DNA from: a gamma proteobacterium HdN1 | Lineage (GTDB): Bacteria; Pseudomonadota; Gammaproteobacteria; Pseudomonadales; Ketobacteraceae | Reading direction: 5' to 3' | DNA: 64,000 nt | Assembly (NCBI GenBank): GCA_000198515.1 | Contig: FP929140.1 | Coordinates: 4,128,527 to 4,192,526, forward strand | Shown here: positions 9,233 to 18,093 of the stretch, piece after piece | Layout of the letters: each line of letters begins with the position of its first letter | How positions within the stretch are numbered: position 1 is the stretch's first letter | Notes under the pieces: model-generated | Database searches by the model: none | Told to the model about the DNA's origin: nothing | The model's input: only the letters and a program-made list of their open reading frames with translations | Made by a program: the position numbers and the translations under genes

Positions 9233-9997
9233 ATGGATTTCGATGCAGGTAGCCATCGCAGTATAGTTAAAGAGGATGGCGCCCCCATGCGAGCGGCTCC
9301 GCTTGTGACCGTGGATGTAGGTATCTTTACCCTGCATGAAGGCTTTTTAAAGGTGTTGCTGGTGAAGCGTGCAATGGCGCCAGAAAAAGGCAAGTGGGCA
9401 CTCCCAGGCGGTATTGTGGATACCGCATGCGACGCCAGCCTTGAATCTACCGCCAAGCGTAAGCTGCGGGCCAAAACCGGCGTTCAAGCGCCTTGGTTGG
9501 AACAGGTGGGTACAGTAGGTAACGCCCACCGTGATCCGCGCGGTTGGTCGCTTACGGTGATGTATTTTGCGCTGCTGCCGTATGTGGCGCTCGATGCAGC
9601 CGCCCCTGCGTCTTCCCTACAGGCAGGGGAGGGGCTGAGCCCTGTGGAAGCGGTTTCGTGGGTTGTAATTGAGGAGGCTTTGAAAACTCCGCTGGCCTTT
9701 GATCATGATGAGTTGCTTGTACAGGCGTTAGAGCGAATCCGCAGCAAAGTCCTCTACACTATGATGCCCGCGTTTATGATTGATTCGCCGTTTACGCTTT
9801 CTGTGCTGCAGAGAGCATATGAAATCATCATGGGTCGGCCCGTGGAGAAAAAGGCTTTTCGCAGGCGCCTCGAAAATGCTGGAGTGCTGATCGAAACGGG
9901 TGAAATGGTGAGTGAAGGGCCTGGGCGCCCAGCGATGACGTATCGTATCAAACCGGGTGTGCAGGGATTTAATTTTTCACGGCAGTTGGCACCTTGA
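9233..9997 (+). CDS. nrtR: NrtR, Nudix-related transcriptional repressor of NAD metabolism
   Basis: A 254-aa regulator with an N-terminal Nudix-like ADP-ribose-sensing domain (VDVGIFTLHEGFLKVLLVKR, WALPGGIVD) and a C-terminal winged helix (SPFTLSVLQRAYEIIMGRP, KKAFRRRLENAGVLIETGE). The Nudix box is degenerate: ESTAKRKLRAKTG replaces the catalytic REUXEEXG glutamates, as expected for a sensor rather than an enzyme. The start at 9233 is preferred because GAGGAG precedes it at good distance. The ATG at 9203 is an alternative. In the family, ADP-ribose binding releases DNA. Confidence 0.93.
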   Translation: MDFDAGSHRSIVKEDGAPMRAAPLVTVDVGIFTLHEGFLKVLLVKRAMAPEKGKWALPGGIVDTACDASLESTAKRKLRAKTGVQAPWLEQVGTVGNAHRDPRGWSLTVMYFALLPYVALDAAAPASSLQAGEGLSPVEAVSWVVIEEALKTPLAFDHDELLVQALERIRSKVLYTMMPAFMIDSPFTLSVLQRAYEIIMGRPVEKKAFRRRLENAGVLIETGEMVSEGPGRPAMTYRIKPGVQGFNFSRQLAP

Positions 9998-10075
9998 TGT
10001 GTTCCGGCATTCACGAGGGATCCCATTCCCGCTAGATAAAACATAGCCAAGCGGCGACAATATGCCTATCACCGG

Positions 10076-12328
10076 ATGCACCAAAAGGAATCGTCAGCAG
10101 TGTTAGATAGAAGCACTTCTCAACATACCGCAGTGACACACCCAGGCCATGTTCGCTCCCACAACGAGGATAGCCTCTTTGGAGATGATCGCTCGGGCCT
10201 CTATTTGGTCGCGGATGGTATGGGGGGGATGGATGCGGGAGAAGTTGCCAGCGCGCTTGCGCGAGACGAGATCATCCGCCAAACCGCTCATGGCGCCTCG
10301 CTTGCAAACGCCGTTGCCGGTGCACACAGAGTAATCTGCGGTGCGGCTGCGCGTGGCGTGGGGGCAGTGGGCATGGGAACGACCGTGGTTGCGCTACAAT
10401 TGCACGGGCAGGCGTACGAGATTGCGTGGGTGGGGGATAGCCGCGCCTATTTGTGGGATGCCCCTGCGGGGCGATTGTCGCGGTTGACTAAAGATCACTC
10501 CTATGTAGAAGATTTGCTTGCAAGTGGGGCGATCAGTGTGGAGGAGGCGCATCGCCACCCCCAAAAAAACCTGATCACTCAGTGCCTCGGAATGTCGGAT
10601 GACCAAGTTTTGGATGTCGGGATTCAGAAAGGCACTTTAGCGCGAGGGCAGACGGTGTTGCTTTGTAGTGACGGCTTGAACGATGAGTTAACCGATGTAG
10701 AAATCGCACAGGTCTTGGCAGATTCCCATCTGCAAAACCGCGCGGCAGAGCTTTCCAGTTGTGCAGATGCCTTATTGAAAAAGGTGCTCGGCGGTGTCGC
10801 CAAGGACAACATCAGCATTGTGCTGGTTCAGGTTCGCTCGCATTTTTGGCCCGTATGGTTGAGAAAGCGCTTGTCTATGGCGCGTAGGGGTGATTTGAAT
10901 CGAAGTGGGGATTTGAATCGAAGTGGTGATTCGCAACAAAACCAAGAACGCAACAGTGCTAACCGCTCTGATTCGGCGAACCGCTCTGCTTTGGCAAGCG
11001 TTTTCTTTGCAATGAGCTTGTTGGTGAGCGCGGTGTTTTCCGTAAGCTCGGCACAGGCCGAGGTATTACGAAAAGATTTGCCCAGCGATGAGGCATTTAT
11101 CGTAGATGGCAAAGTGTTTTCCAGTAAAGTATTTCAAGCGTTTAGTGCGGCGGTGCGGGCAAAAACGCCCGATATGAGTGACGTTGCGATTCTAAAAGGT
11201 GTGATTGAAAATCATCTGATAGCGAGAACAGGTTCTACCGAAAGCAGCCATGAGGCAACTGCTGAAAGCACCGTTTGGCAAGAGTATACGATGTTGCTGG
11301 ATCAGTTGTTTCCAGTAAAAATTGACGAGGCCATTGCGCATCGTTGCATTCAATTGCTTCCAGTAAAGGGTGAGGAACTGATTCGCTGGGTTGGCGCAGA
11401 GCCTACCGAAAAAAAACGCCTTGTTTCAGGCGTGATTTCCGAAGAAGCTTTGAAAGCGGCTGAAAAGGTGGAGATTGCTGCGATTCGCTGCCAAGAAAGC
11501 GCGCCGCAATCTATTCGACTAGATCAGGTGCTTCGGAGTGCAGATGAGGCCGCTGTGCTCAAACTGCGGCGTGGCGACACGGAAACCTTCGGTCGCCTGA
11601 CGGTCATCTATGCACGTACACGACTGCACGAAGGCTTGCTCCTAAAACAGCAACGTCTAGACGATGTGGATTTATCGACGCTGAATCAGATCGTTATCGA
11701 CCGTGAGCGGCGCGTTGAAATGGAGGAGGCTGCGGGAGTTCGCATTGAAATGCACCATTCACCGGAGCAGATACGCCGCCTGATAAAAACCATCACCGAT
11801 ACGGAGATCGACGCCTACTACGAAAAGCACCAACGAGATTTTCAACAAATTGGCGAAGTCAGTGCCCGCCACATCACCGTTTCCAGCCAGAAAGACGCTG
11901 ATCGTGTGGTGGATGAAATCCGCAAAGGACTCTCTTTTGAAGAAGCGGTACGCAAATATTCGCTTGCGTCAGATAAGACTGAAAATCCCCCGGGATCAAT
12001 GGGCCGAATCAGTCGCACCGAAAAGAATCTAAGCTTTCTGCAAAAGCTCACTCTCATTTTGCCAGCGGGAGAGGTGTCCAATTCCTTCCGTATGCCGGAC
12101 GGAAAATCCTGGGAAATTCTCTGGGTGGATTCTCGCACAGCGGTTTCGCTTCCGAAATCCGATGAAAGCGTAAGGTCCGAGATCCGCAGAACGCTTGCGC
12201 AAGAAAAGGCGCAAACGCAATTTGCCGATCAGGTCGCGGATTTGTGGCAGCGCGCAGAGGTTCAGCTAAATCAATCCTTGTTTCCGGAACCATGGTTGCG
12301 CTCCTTGCCTGGAGCGCAAAAGCGGTGA
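10076..12328 (+). CDS. PP2C protein phosphatase fused to membrane-anchored parvulin-like foldase
   Basis: A 750-aa single frame with three parts. Residues 1-255 form a PP2C phosphatase with all metal motifs: HNEDSLFGD, LVADGMGGMDAGE, GMGTTVVAL, AWVGDSRAYLW, LLCSDGLNDEL and KDNISIVLV. Residues 270-304 are a polar linker with NRSGDLNRSGD-type repeats. Residues 305-327 (ALASVFFAMSLLVSAVF) form a signal-anchor or transmembrane segment ending SSAQA. The remainder looks periplasmic, with a parvulin-type PPIase domain at about 590-690 (VSARHITVSSQKDADRVVDEI, FEEAVRKYSLA, PPGSMGRISR). PP2C removes phosphate from Ser/Thr, and parvulins assist folding. A GTG at 10100 with AAGGA upstream may be the true start. 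No partner kinase is in the window. I know no named family with this architecture. Confidence 0.85.
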   Translation: MHQKESSAVLDRSTSQHTAVTHPGHVRSHNEDSLFGDDRSGLYLVADGMGGMDAGEVASALARDEIIRQTAHGASLANAVAGAHRVICGAAARGVGAVGMGTTVVALQLHGQAYEIAWVGDSRAYLWDAPAGRLSRLTKDHSYVEDLLASGAISVEEAHRHPQKNLITQCLGMSDDQVLDVGIQKGTLARGQTVLLCSDGLNDELTDVEIAQVLADSHLQNRAAELSSCADALLKKVLGGVAKDNISIVLVQVRSHFWPVWLRKRLSMARRGDLNRSGDLNRSGDSQQNQERNSANRSDSANRSALASVFFAMSLLVSAVFSVSSAQAEVLRKDLPSDEAFIVDGKVFSSKVFQAFSAAVRAKTPDMSDVAILKGVIENHLIARTGSTESSHEATAESTVWQEYTMLLDQLFPVKIDEAIAHRCIQLLPVKGEELIRWVGAEPTEKKRLVSGVISEEALKAAEKVEIAAIRCQESAPQSIRLDQVLRSADEAAVLKLRRGDTETFGRLTVIYARTRLHEGLLLKQQRLDDVDLSTLNQIVIDRERRVEMEEAAGVRIEMHHSPEQIRRLIKTITDTEIDAYYEKHQRDFQQIGEVSARHITVSSQKDADRVVDEIRKGLSFEEAVRKYSLASDKTENPPGSMGRISRTEKNLSFLQKLTLILPAGEVSNSFRMPDGKSWEILWVDSRTAVSLPKSDESVRSEIRRTLAQEKAQTQFADQVADLWQRAEVQLNQSLFPEPWLRSLPGAQKR

Positions 12329-12335
12329 TTTGCCA

Positions 12336-12995
12336 ATGAGCCGAGTATCCGATCGTAAATCAACGTGGTTTTTGGCCGGTATTTTTATAACGCTTGCGGT
12401 CGTTGTAGGAGTTGCTCTGTGGTTGTGGATAATTTTTCTGCCACCTTCGGAGGTTTTGTTAGACTCCAGTGACCATGCCCCGCAAAGCATAGCAGTGCCC
12501 GCGCCTGCTTTGACCGGATCGCAGACGCAACATAGATCTGACAAAGCGGCTGTATCGGAAAGCGATGCGTTCGCGCCCTTGCAGCAAGAGCCACCCGCTC
12601 AGACACCAAAGCTAGAGAGCGCGCTCAACAATATGCGCCAGTCTCTCTCTGAAGGAGATGCCCGCACACCAGAACTTGCTCCTGACCTTGAACGCGAAAA
12701 ACCAAGTGCAGCAGCGCTTGAAGACCCTGCAGCCTATGCCGACTACGAAGCCACGCAAGCACACACCACCGCAAGCGCATGGATGCAAGCGTTTCAGAAA
12801 ATTCCCGAATTGCGGGCGCGGATTGACGCTGCGAAGGCTGCTGGTGATAAGAGTGACGAAGAAATTGCCGAGGCGGAGGATGCGCTCGTCGAGCTAGAAA
12901 AAATGCGCGATGAATTAAAAAGGGAGAATCCTGAATTGTTTGTGCCTAGTGGAAATTCATTGCCAGAGGCCACACAAGCGATCGGCAAGCCCTAA
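12336..12995 (+). CDS. Single-pass membrane protein of unknown function
   Basis: A 219-aa protein with a short cytoplasmic N-terminus (MSRVSDRKST), one membrane span at about residues 11-33 (WFLAGIFITLAVVVGVALWLWIIF region), a Pro/Ala/Gln-rich stretch, and a C-terminal helical, probably coiled-coil region rich in Glu/Lys/Ala (EEIAEAEDALVELEKMRDEL). It starts 7 bases after the PP2C-parvulin stop, so the two are surely co-transcribed and may form one envelope complex. I do not recognise a family. The gene stops 12 bases before the first CRISPR repeat. Confidence 0.7.
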   Translation: MSRVSDRKSTWFLAGIFITLAVVVGVALWLWIIFLPPSEVLLDSSDHAPQSIAVPAPALTGSQTQHRSDKAAVSESDAFAPLQQEPPAQTPKLESALNNMRQSLSEGDARTPELAPDLEREKPSAAALEDPAAYADYEATQAHTTASAWMQAFQKIPELRARIDAAKAAGDKSDEEIAEAEDALVELEKMRDELKRENPELFVPSGNSLPEATQAIGKP

Positions 12996-13007
12996 GGTAC
13001 AAATAAA

Positions 13008-13505
13008 GTTCCGGATGCAGCACATATCCCGATAATGTAGACTCGAAATCGCCCGCCGACAACGCACCGCTTGGTTCCGGATGCAGCACATATCCCGATA
13101 ATGTAGACTGCCGGTATCCGTCAAGCGCTAGCGGTGACTGTTCCGGATGCAGCACATATCCCGATAATGTAGACTGTATTGGCCTTTTTCACGCACCGAA
13201 CGCGAGTTCCGGATGCAGCACATATCCCGATAATGTAGACTAAAAAAGTGCTTGCGTGGATGCGCAAGCAAGTTCCGGATGCAGCACATATCCCGATAAT
13301 GTAGACTAGTGGGTTGTGACGGGGGCGCTGACATTTAGTTCCGGATGCAGCACATATCCCGATAATGTAGACTTTATCCCTACCGCAGATGAGCTAGCTG
13401 GTAGTTCCGGATGCAGCACATATCCCGATAATGTAGACTTAATGCTTGCGATGTACTCGCCAGCAGGCAGTTCCGGATGCAGCACATATCCCGATAATGT
13501 AGACT
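13008..13505 (+). CRISPR. Type II-C CRISPR array, 8 repeats, 7 spacers
   Basis: Eight identical 36-bp repeats start GTTCCGGATGC and end ATAATGTAGACT, at 13008, 13074, 13140, 13206, 13272, 13338, 13404 and 13470. All seven spacers are exactly 30 bp. The strand is assigned from the tracrRNA: its anti-repeat near cas9 is on the + strand and complements this + strand repeat, so crRNAs should be transcribed left to right, opposite to the cas genes. There is no degenerate terminal repeat to confirm polarity. No spacer matched sequence elsewhere in the window by eye. Confidence 0.98.
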
Positions 13506-13511
13506 AGTACT

Positions 13512-13550
13512 GCGGCAACCTGCTGATTTAAAACAGGTTGCCGCTGTTTC
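13512..13550. terminator. Hairpin between CRISPR array and cas2
   Basis: Perfect 11-bp inverted repeat GCGGCAACCTG (13512-13522) and CAGGTTGCCGC (13534-13544), followed on the + strand by TGTTTCT. It starts 6 bases after the last repeat, where convergent array and cas transcripts would meet. The terminator role is inferred and the T-run is weak. Confidence 0.6.
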
Positions 13551-13575
13551 TCCGCAAGAAAATATCATAGCTGCT

Positions 13576-13902
13576 TCAGAAAAGACTAAACTGTTCGGGC
13601 GTTTTATTGGCGTCCTGCCGGATTCCACCGTGATACGAGATAATCTGCTCATACTGTTTGTCAGTAAAAGTTAGGATATTGACCTTACCACCCGCTGGCA
13701 CAGCCGACTCAATACGGCCACAAAATGTATTAACCTGCGCATGGCTCGTACAAAATCGCATATAAACTGAAAGCTGCGCCATCTGGAACCCCATGTCCAA
13801 CAGAGAAAGCCTAAAATTGCTCGCCGCCTTACGCTCCTCTTTGCTTATTACCGGCAGATCGAACATTACAACTATCCACATAATGCGATACCCGCTAAGC
13901 AT
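13576..13902 (-). CDS. cas2: CRISPR-associated endoribonuclease Cas2
   Basis: Small subunit of the Cas1-Cas2 spacer integrase. It is 108 aa if started at MLSGYRIMW (13902), overlapping the cas1 stop by 8 bases. A longer frame to 13938 is less likely. The ferredoxin-like first strand reads MWIVVMFDLPV, with the conserved Asp after the hydrophobic strand. MGFQMAQLSVYMRFC and GKVNILTFTDKQYEQI follow. The family form is the longer type II Cas2. It is the last gene of the cas9-cas1-cas2 operon. Confidence 0.95.
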   Translation of the reverse strand: MLSGYRIMWIVVMFDLPVISKEERKAASNFRLSLLDMGFQMAQLSVYMRFCTSHAQVNTFCGRIESAVPAGGKVNILTFTDKQYEQIISYHGGIRQDANKTPEQFSLF

Positions 13903-14806
13903 CAAGTGACACTCCCGGCATAGGAAATGCGAGATCACATAGCTTCGTCAGATAGCTCTGCGCCAAAGAAACAGCTAAACGCTGCATACAGACCATCACA
14001 GGAGTCGCGCCTGCCACCGTCTGGAGATCTTGATAAAGCGACATGGCTAATGTCCGCTTACATTCCGCCGTCAAAGCTACTTCGGGGTCAGCGTGTACTA
14101 GCCTAAAGACTTGCCAATCCACTAATGGCCTAAAAGGCTCAATCAAATCATCAACAAGCCGCATCGGGTTACCCTCATTGCTGTGGTGAATTCCCAGCGT
14201 AGGGTGTAATCCCGCTGCGACCACAGCTCGCGCAGTGGCTGCCCTGTATACCGTATAACCATAGTTCAGCAGCGAGTTAATCCCGCCGCCAGCGGTATCT
14301 CTGCGAAAACTCTCTCCCATAAGCAACTTCCAATACCGCCTCGCCCCTTGTGCCTCAAGGTTGCCAATATCTCCAGACCGAACTTTGTTGGCCAATGCTG
14401 TTAGAGGCTTGCTCGGTTTGCCCGACGCATCCAGCACTGCCGCCTGCTGCAATAATTTGATGCGCACAATGCTAGCCCATAACTGCTTTTGTAAAGGCTT
14501 TGTAGCCGCCAATTGCGCATCCATACGCTTAGCCTGCTGAAAATTGCCATCCACTGGCCAAAGCATTCCCACCACATTATGATGACTACCACACAGGACG
14601 AAGGGGGCTCCTTTCTCGGCAAGGGCTACCAATACATTATTGGAATAGCTCAAACCATGAGAATGTGCAATCACCGCACCAATATCTTCCAATGGTACCC
14701 GCCCAACTTCACGTCGCTGTGGCCCGGTTTCATGCACCATGAGAAAACCACGATAAAGCGAAAGATGGCGATTATCTTCAGCAATTTCGACAATTCTCTC
14801 GATCAT
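13895..14806 (-). CDS. cas1: CRISPR-associated endonuclease Cas1
   Basis: Catalytic integrase subunit that inserts new spacers with Cas2. The 303-aa protein carries the type II Cas1 blocks: IAHSHGLSYSNNVLVALAE, the glutamate-containing helical region ahead of SLLNYGYTVYRAATARAVV, GLHPTLGIHHSNEGNP and the metal-binding LVDDLIEPFRPLVD. Its start is 1 base beyond the cas9 stop codon, and GGGAGA inside the cas9 3' end serves as its RBS. Confidence 0.97.
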   Translation of the reverse strand: MIERIVEIAEDNRHLSLYRGFLMVHETGPQRREVGRVPLEDIGAVIAHSHGLSYSNNVLVALAEKGAPFVLCGSHHNVVGMLWPVDGNFQQAKRMDAQLAATKPLQKQLWASIVRIKLLQQAAVLDASGKPSKPLTALANKVRSGDIGNLEAQGARRYWKLLMGESFRRDTAGGGINSLLNYGYTVYRAATARAVVAAGLHPTLGIHHSNEGNPMRLVDDLIEPFRPLVDWQVFRLVHADPEVALTAECKRTLAMSLYQDLQTVAGATPVMVCMQRLAVSLAQSYLTKLCDLAFPMPGVSLDA

Positions 14807-14809
14807 GTC

Positions 14810-17800
14810 TTATCTCCCATAACGTACTGGCCTGGCATCACCTATGGGCGAAATAGCCATGTGAATTCCGCCAGCCTTCTGCAGTGAACCAGCAGTTTTT
14901 GAGATATATTTAAAAGGGTTATTTTTGTCCTTGTCACGGGCATCTACGTTTGCTTCGTTATGTTCAGCAAAAAAAATCTGTCCATTCTGTGCAATTTTGA
15001 CAACCCGCATAATTTTATTTTGTCCTGCAATCTGCATCTTCACAACATCATCAATTATTAATCGCATTACTAATGGCTTTGCAGACAGACTCAACAATGG
15101 GTTCCTCAATTTTTGCCAGGCAGCTTTTTCACCCAATTCACGAACAATCTGATACGCCTGAAAAGTTGAGACAACATCACTGTTCCACTTACCCTTTTCA
15201 TCTATCCAGATTTCAATACAGTAATTACTACCACCTACATAGCCCTTGTAGGCATTTACCTGACCCTGCTCATCAATACCATGTCGAGAAAAATCACGGG
15301 TACTATTAATTTTTACTACATTCTTATTTTCTAATAACCGCTGACGTGGACCACCATCTTCCGAGCGCACTCTCCGGGTTACCTGGCCGTTATCACGTAG
15401 TCCCCAAGCCGTATCCTCATGCATCTTGCCTTGATAACCGTGGTCAGGCTTATGACTAACAACCAGATGCTCCAGTGCCCTGGTCACATGCTCCCGGTAG
15501 GTATCCCATGGAAGCGGCATATCATCTACAAGGCGAGATAGCTGCAATTCTCGTGTGCGAGCACTGGCACGCGAAAATTTTTGTAGTAGCCCTTGATCCG
15601 TTACACCAATAACTGCCGCATCAATGGCATGGTGTCGATGGTCTTCGCGATTTTTTATTCCGCCCTCTGAAAGCAGGCGATTCAATCCAAACATTGCTCG
15701 CAATTGTGCTGTCATTCGGCCTGGTATTGCTCTCACACTGTTAGGCGGACAGATTAGCGTTAAATATTCTTTAGCAATGCGCGAGAGATAAGCCGTATCA
15801 TTAAGTGCTCGCGACAGAAAATCTTTATCATCTCTCAACCATTGCTGATAACCATCGGATGCGAAGCGCTTGCGTTTTTCTCGTGGCATTAGGGATGCTC
15901 TCTGTAAGATCGCGTCATAGTCATAATCTGGGTTCAGGCTCTCTCCAAATGCTTCATATGGCGTGCGGTTTCCCTTGTCACGATTTGCACGGCGCATAGC
16001 GACCGTTTTATTGTTAAGGCTGTCATCCAATGTTTTGGAAAATGGCAGAATATGCTCTATTTCAACTTCAGCGGATAACAGCTTTTCTATGCTGATCTGA
16101 TCCCCTGTATAAGGGCAGCGGCGATTCGCGGCATCTTTTGGATTTAATTCATCCCAAAGCTGCATTTTTTGGCTGATTTCGCGCCTTTTCCCACGATCAA
16201 TGACTAGGGGATCAATGCCAAGAATTTCGCAGGCATCCTTAATGCGTTTTTCGTTCCGATCCTGGCGCTGCTTTTGTTCTTCCTGTATTTCCTTACGCTT
16301 CTCTCGGCTTAATTTAAGATCACGGGCCAGCTCCACTACAACTTCGGCGGGGTTTCCATACCGCTTTATAAGTGCATTAATAATTTTTCTCAGTTCATTT
16401 AACCCAATATGCACGGTTGGATTAGCAATTTTTCCAAAACGGCGCTCCGGGCTATCGTTAGGATCGCCTGAACCAAAGCCCACATGCCTCTGAAGTACCT
16501 CACCGTAATAAGGTAATTCTTGATACAGTTCACCCGTCTGCTCAATTAAAGACAATGCGCTATGGCTATCAAAGCCAGCTCTTTTTACTGCCTCGGAGTA
16601 AACAACTACATCCTCCTTGAGTGCAGGCAACAAGCGGCGCAATGCTGCAACGCTCAAGCTTCCATAGCCTTCTGGTAATGTCACACCAGAAACACGCTCT
16701 GCGGCTGATTCATCTACATCTGTATTTGCCTTCAACCATTCAATCAGCGCAGTCTCGCTGCCTTCATTGACCAGCTTATCAACAATGAGATTTTGTAAAT
16801 CGGCGTTAAAATCATGCCAACGACGCCCAAAATACTGATTGCGAGCCAATATTATGGCTGTAGCGTTGCCCTTAAGCCTGTCACGCTTTATATCCTGAAG
16901 ATTAAATTCAGTTGTACTTGTCAGGCCAAGAGCCTTAGCGATCTTCACGAAAGTTACGTCACTCTTTTCTAGTAATGCAGCAATCGTGTTGCGCTGCGCT
17001 ACAGTCAGCGCTTGTGCACCAAGAGCAGGTGTTGTGATACGAAGATGGTTGAGTTCCTGGTAAATTCTCGCCTGTTGTGTCAGGGGTAGTGCAAGCGGTG
17101 CTCGACTTTCATCTGGAATTAGCGTGCAACGACCAGGCTTTACCGGCTTTAATGGGCGTTGATATAAGAGAATGTCGCGTAGTATCGCTCTTGCGTCTTC
17201 ATTAAAAAGAAGTGGGTCATATTTCGCCTGAGACACCCACAGCGTATCAAATTCATGCGCGATCATCGCTCGATCAATGTAAAAATCGTACGCTTTGTCC
17301 TTTTGAGTTTTTCCACGTAAACGCGCTCTGACGCTTTTGCCGCTTTGTTGCTGCTTAAAAAGCCATTCGCCTATGGTCTGGCAATTTTCTACCTCTAGTT
17401 GTTGCCGAAGATCTACAATCGCCTTCTTTAGTACGCTACTATCATTATCCTTTTTGTCGGTCTTGCGGTTGCTCAAAAAACCACGCCGCTGGCTTATATG
17501 GAACAGCGCACGCCCAAATTCTGGGCCACTCAGTTGGCGGTATAAGCCTTCTTTGCGGAGCTCGTAGGGATTAAGAACGACAAGCGCCTTCCTTGCGTCT
17601 GCATCCTCTGGAAAAAATTTTTTTTGTACCAGCGCATTAAGCAACCTTGTCTTTCGTTTCAGCAACCTATCTCGGCGTCGCCTCATCTGGCGCGCAACCC
17701 TCCGTGTTACGGCCAACGAAGACCCATCCTTTGGATTTCGGCCATCAGAAAAAATCCTGACCCCCATACGAATAATCGCAATTGGTTCATTTTGCATTGA

Positions 17801-17875
17801 AAGGCGGATCATTGCCCACCCGATAGAAGTGGAGCCTATATCCAAGGCAAGTCGATAACGCATTAGTTGGGGCAT
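14810..17875 (-). CDS. cas9: Cas9 endonuclease, type II-C
   Basis: RNA-guided DNA endonuclease. The 1021-aa size is typical of compact type II-C enzymes. Catalytic residues by position are D12 in RuvC-I (LALDIGSTSIGWA), E515 in RuvC-II (VVVELARDLK), H608 in HNH (EIEHILPFSKTLDDSLNN) and D752 in RuvC-III (HHAIDAAVIG). An arginine-rich bridge helix (RRVARQMRRRRDRLLKRK) is present at about residues 55-75. The start at MPQLMRYRL is chosen because GGGAGG precedes it by 5 bases; an ATG 4 codons upstream lies within that signal. All active-site residues are intact. There is no csn2 or cas4, which fits II-C. Confidence 0.98.
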   Translation of the reverse strand: MPQLMRYRLALDIGSTSIGWAMIRLSMQNEPIAIIRMGVRIFSDGRNPKDGSSLAVTRRVARQMRRRRDRLLKRKTRLLNALVQKKFFPEDADARKALVVLNPYELRKEGLYRQLSGPEFGRALFHISQRRGFLSNRKTDKKDNDSSVLKKAIVDLRQQLEVENCQTIGEWLFKQQQSGKSVRARLRGKTQKDKAYDFYIDRAMIAHEFDTLWVSQAKYDPLLFNEDARAILRDILLYQRPLKPVKPGRCTLIPDESRAPLALPLTQQARIYQELNHLRITTPALGAQALTVAQRNTIAALLEKSDVTFVKIAKALGLTSTTEFNLQDIKRDRLKGNATAIILARNQYFGRRWHDFNADLQNLIVDKLVNEGSETALIEWLKANTDVDESAAERVSGVTLPEGYGSLSVAALRRLLPALKEDVVVYSEAVKRAGFDSHSALSLIEQTGELYQELPYYGEVLQRHVGFGSGDPNDSPERRFGKIANPTVHIGLNELRKIINALIKRYGNPAEVVVELARDLKLSREKRKEIQEEQKQRQDRNEKRIKDACEILGIDPLVIDRGKRREISQKMQLWDELNPKDAANRRCPYTGDQISIEKLLSAEVEIEHILPFSKTLDDSLNNKTVAMRRANRDKGNRTPYEAFGESLNPDYDYDAILQRASLMPREKRKRFASDGYQQWLRDDKDFLSRALNDTAYLSRIAKEYLTLICPPNSVRAIPGRMTAQLRAMFGLNRLLSEGGIKNREDHRHHAIDAAVIGVTDQGLLQKFSRASARTRELQLSRLVDDMPLPWDTYREHVTRALEHLVVSHKPDHGYQGKMHEDTAWGLRDNGQVTRRVRSEDGGPRQRLLENKNVVKINSTRDFSRHGIDEQGQVNAYKGYVGGSNYCIEIWIDEKGKWNSDVVSTFQAYQIVRELGEKAAWQKLRNPLLSLSAKPLVMRLIIDDVVKMQIAGQNKIMRVVKIAQNGQIFFAEHNEANVDARDKDKNNPFKYISKTAGSLQKAGGIHMAISPIGDARPVRYGR

Positions 17876-17918
17876 GTAGCCTCCCATCGTTGACGGTCTT
17901 ATTATTTATGGGCTATTC

Positions 17919-18013
17919 TATAATTGTATACGTTATCGGGATATGTGCTCTGTCCGCTAACAAGCTGAAAGATGCACAAAATGAGAGGCTGCTATATGCA
18001 GCCTCTTTTATTT
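17919..18013 (+). ncRNA. tracrRNA with promoter and terminator
   Basis: Divergent from cas9. A perfect -10 box TATAAT lies at 17919-17924, so transcription should begin near 17931. The anti-repeat from about 17931 (CGTTATCGGGATATGTGCT) complements the middle of the CRISPR repeat almost perfectly. It is followed by GCTGAAAGATGC, resembling the conserved core of Neisseria/Pasteurella-type tracrRNAs, and by a terminator: AGAGGCTGC (17984-17992), loop TATAT, GCAGCCTCT (17998-18006), then TTTTATTT. The mature RNA would be about 80 nt. A TTGACG at 17890 is too far upstream to be an ideal -35. Confidence 0.88.
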
Positions 18014-18093
18014 CGGCATACCAAAACTACTCCCCCTCAAGACAGCGACACCGCTTGATCCCATAAATCGTTGGGAATTCTGCCACGCCGACC

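Noticed and set aside
13008-13505. Antisense frames encoding LHYRDMCCIRN repeats
   Set aside because: The periodic peptide comes from translating the CRISPR repeats and does not represent a gene.
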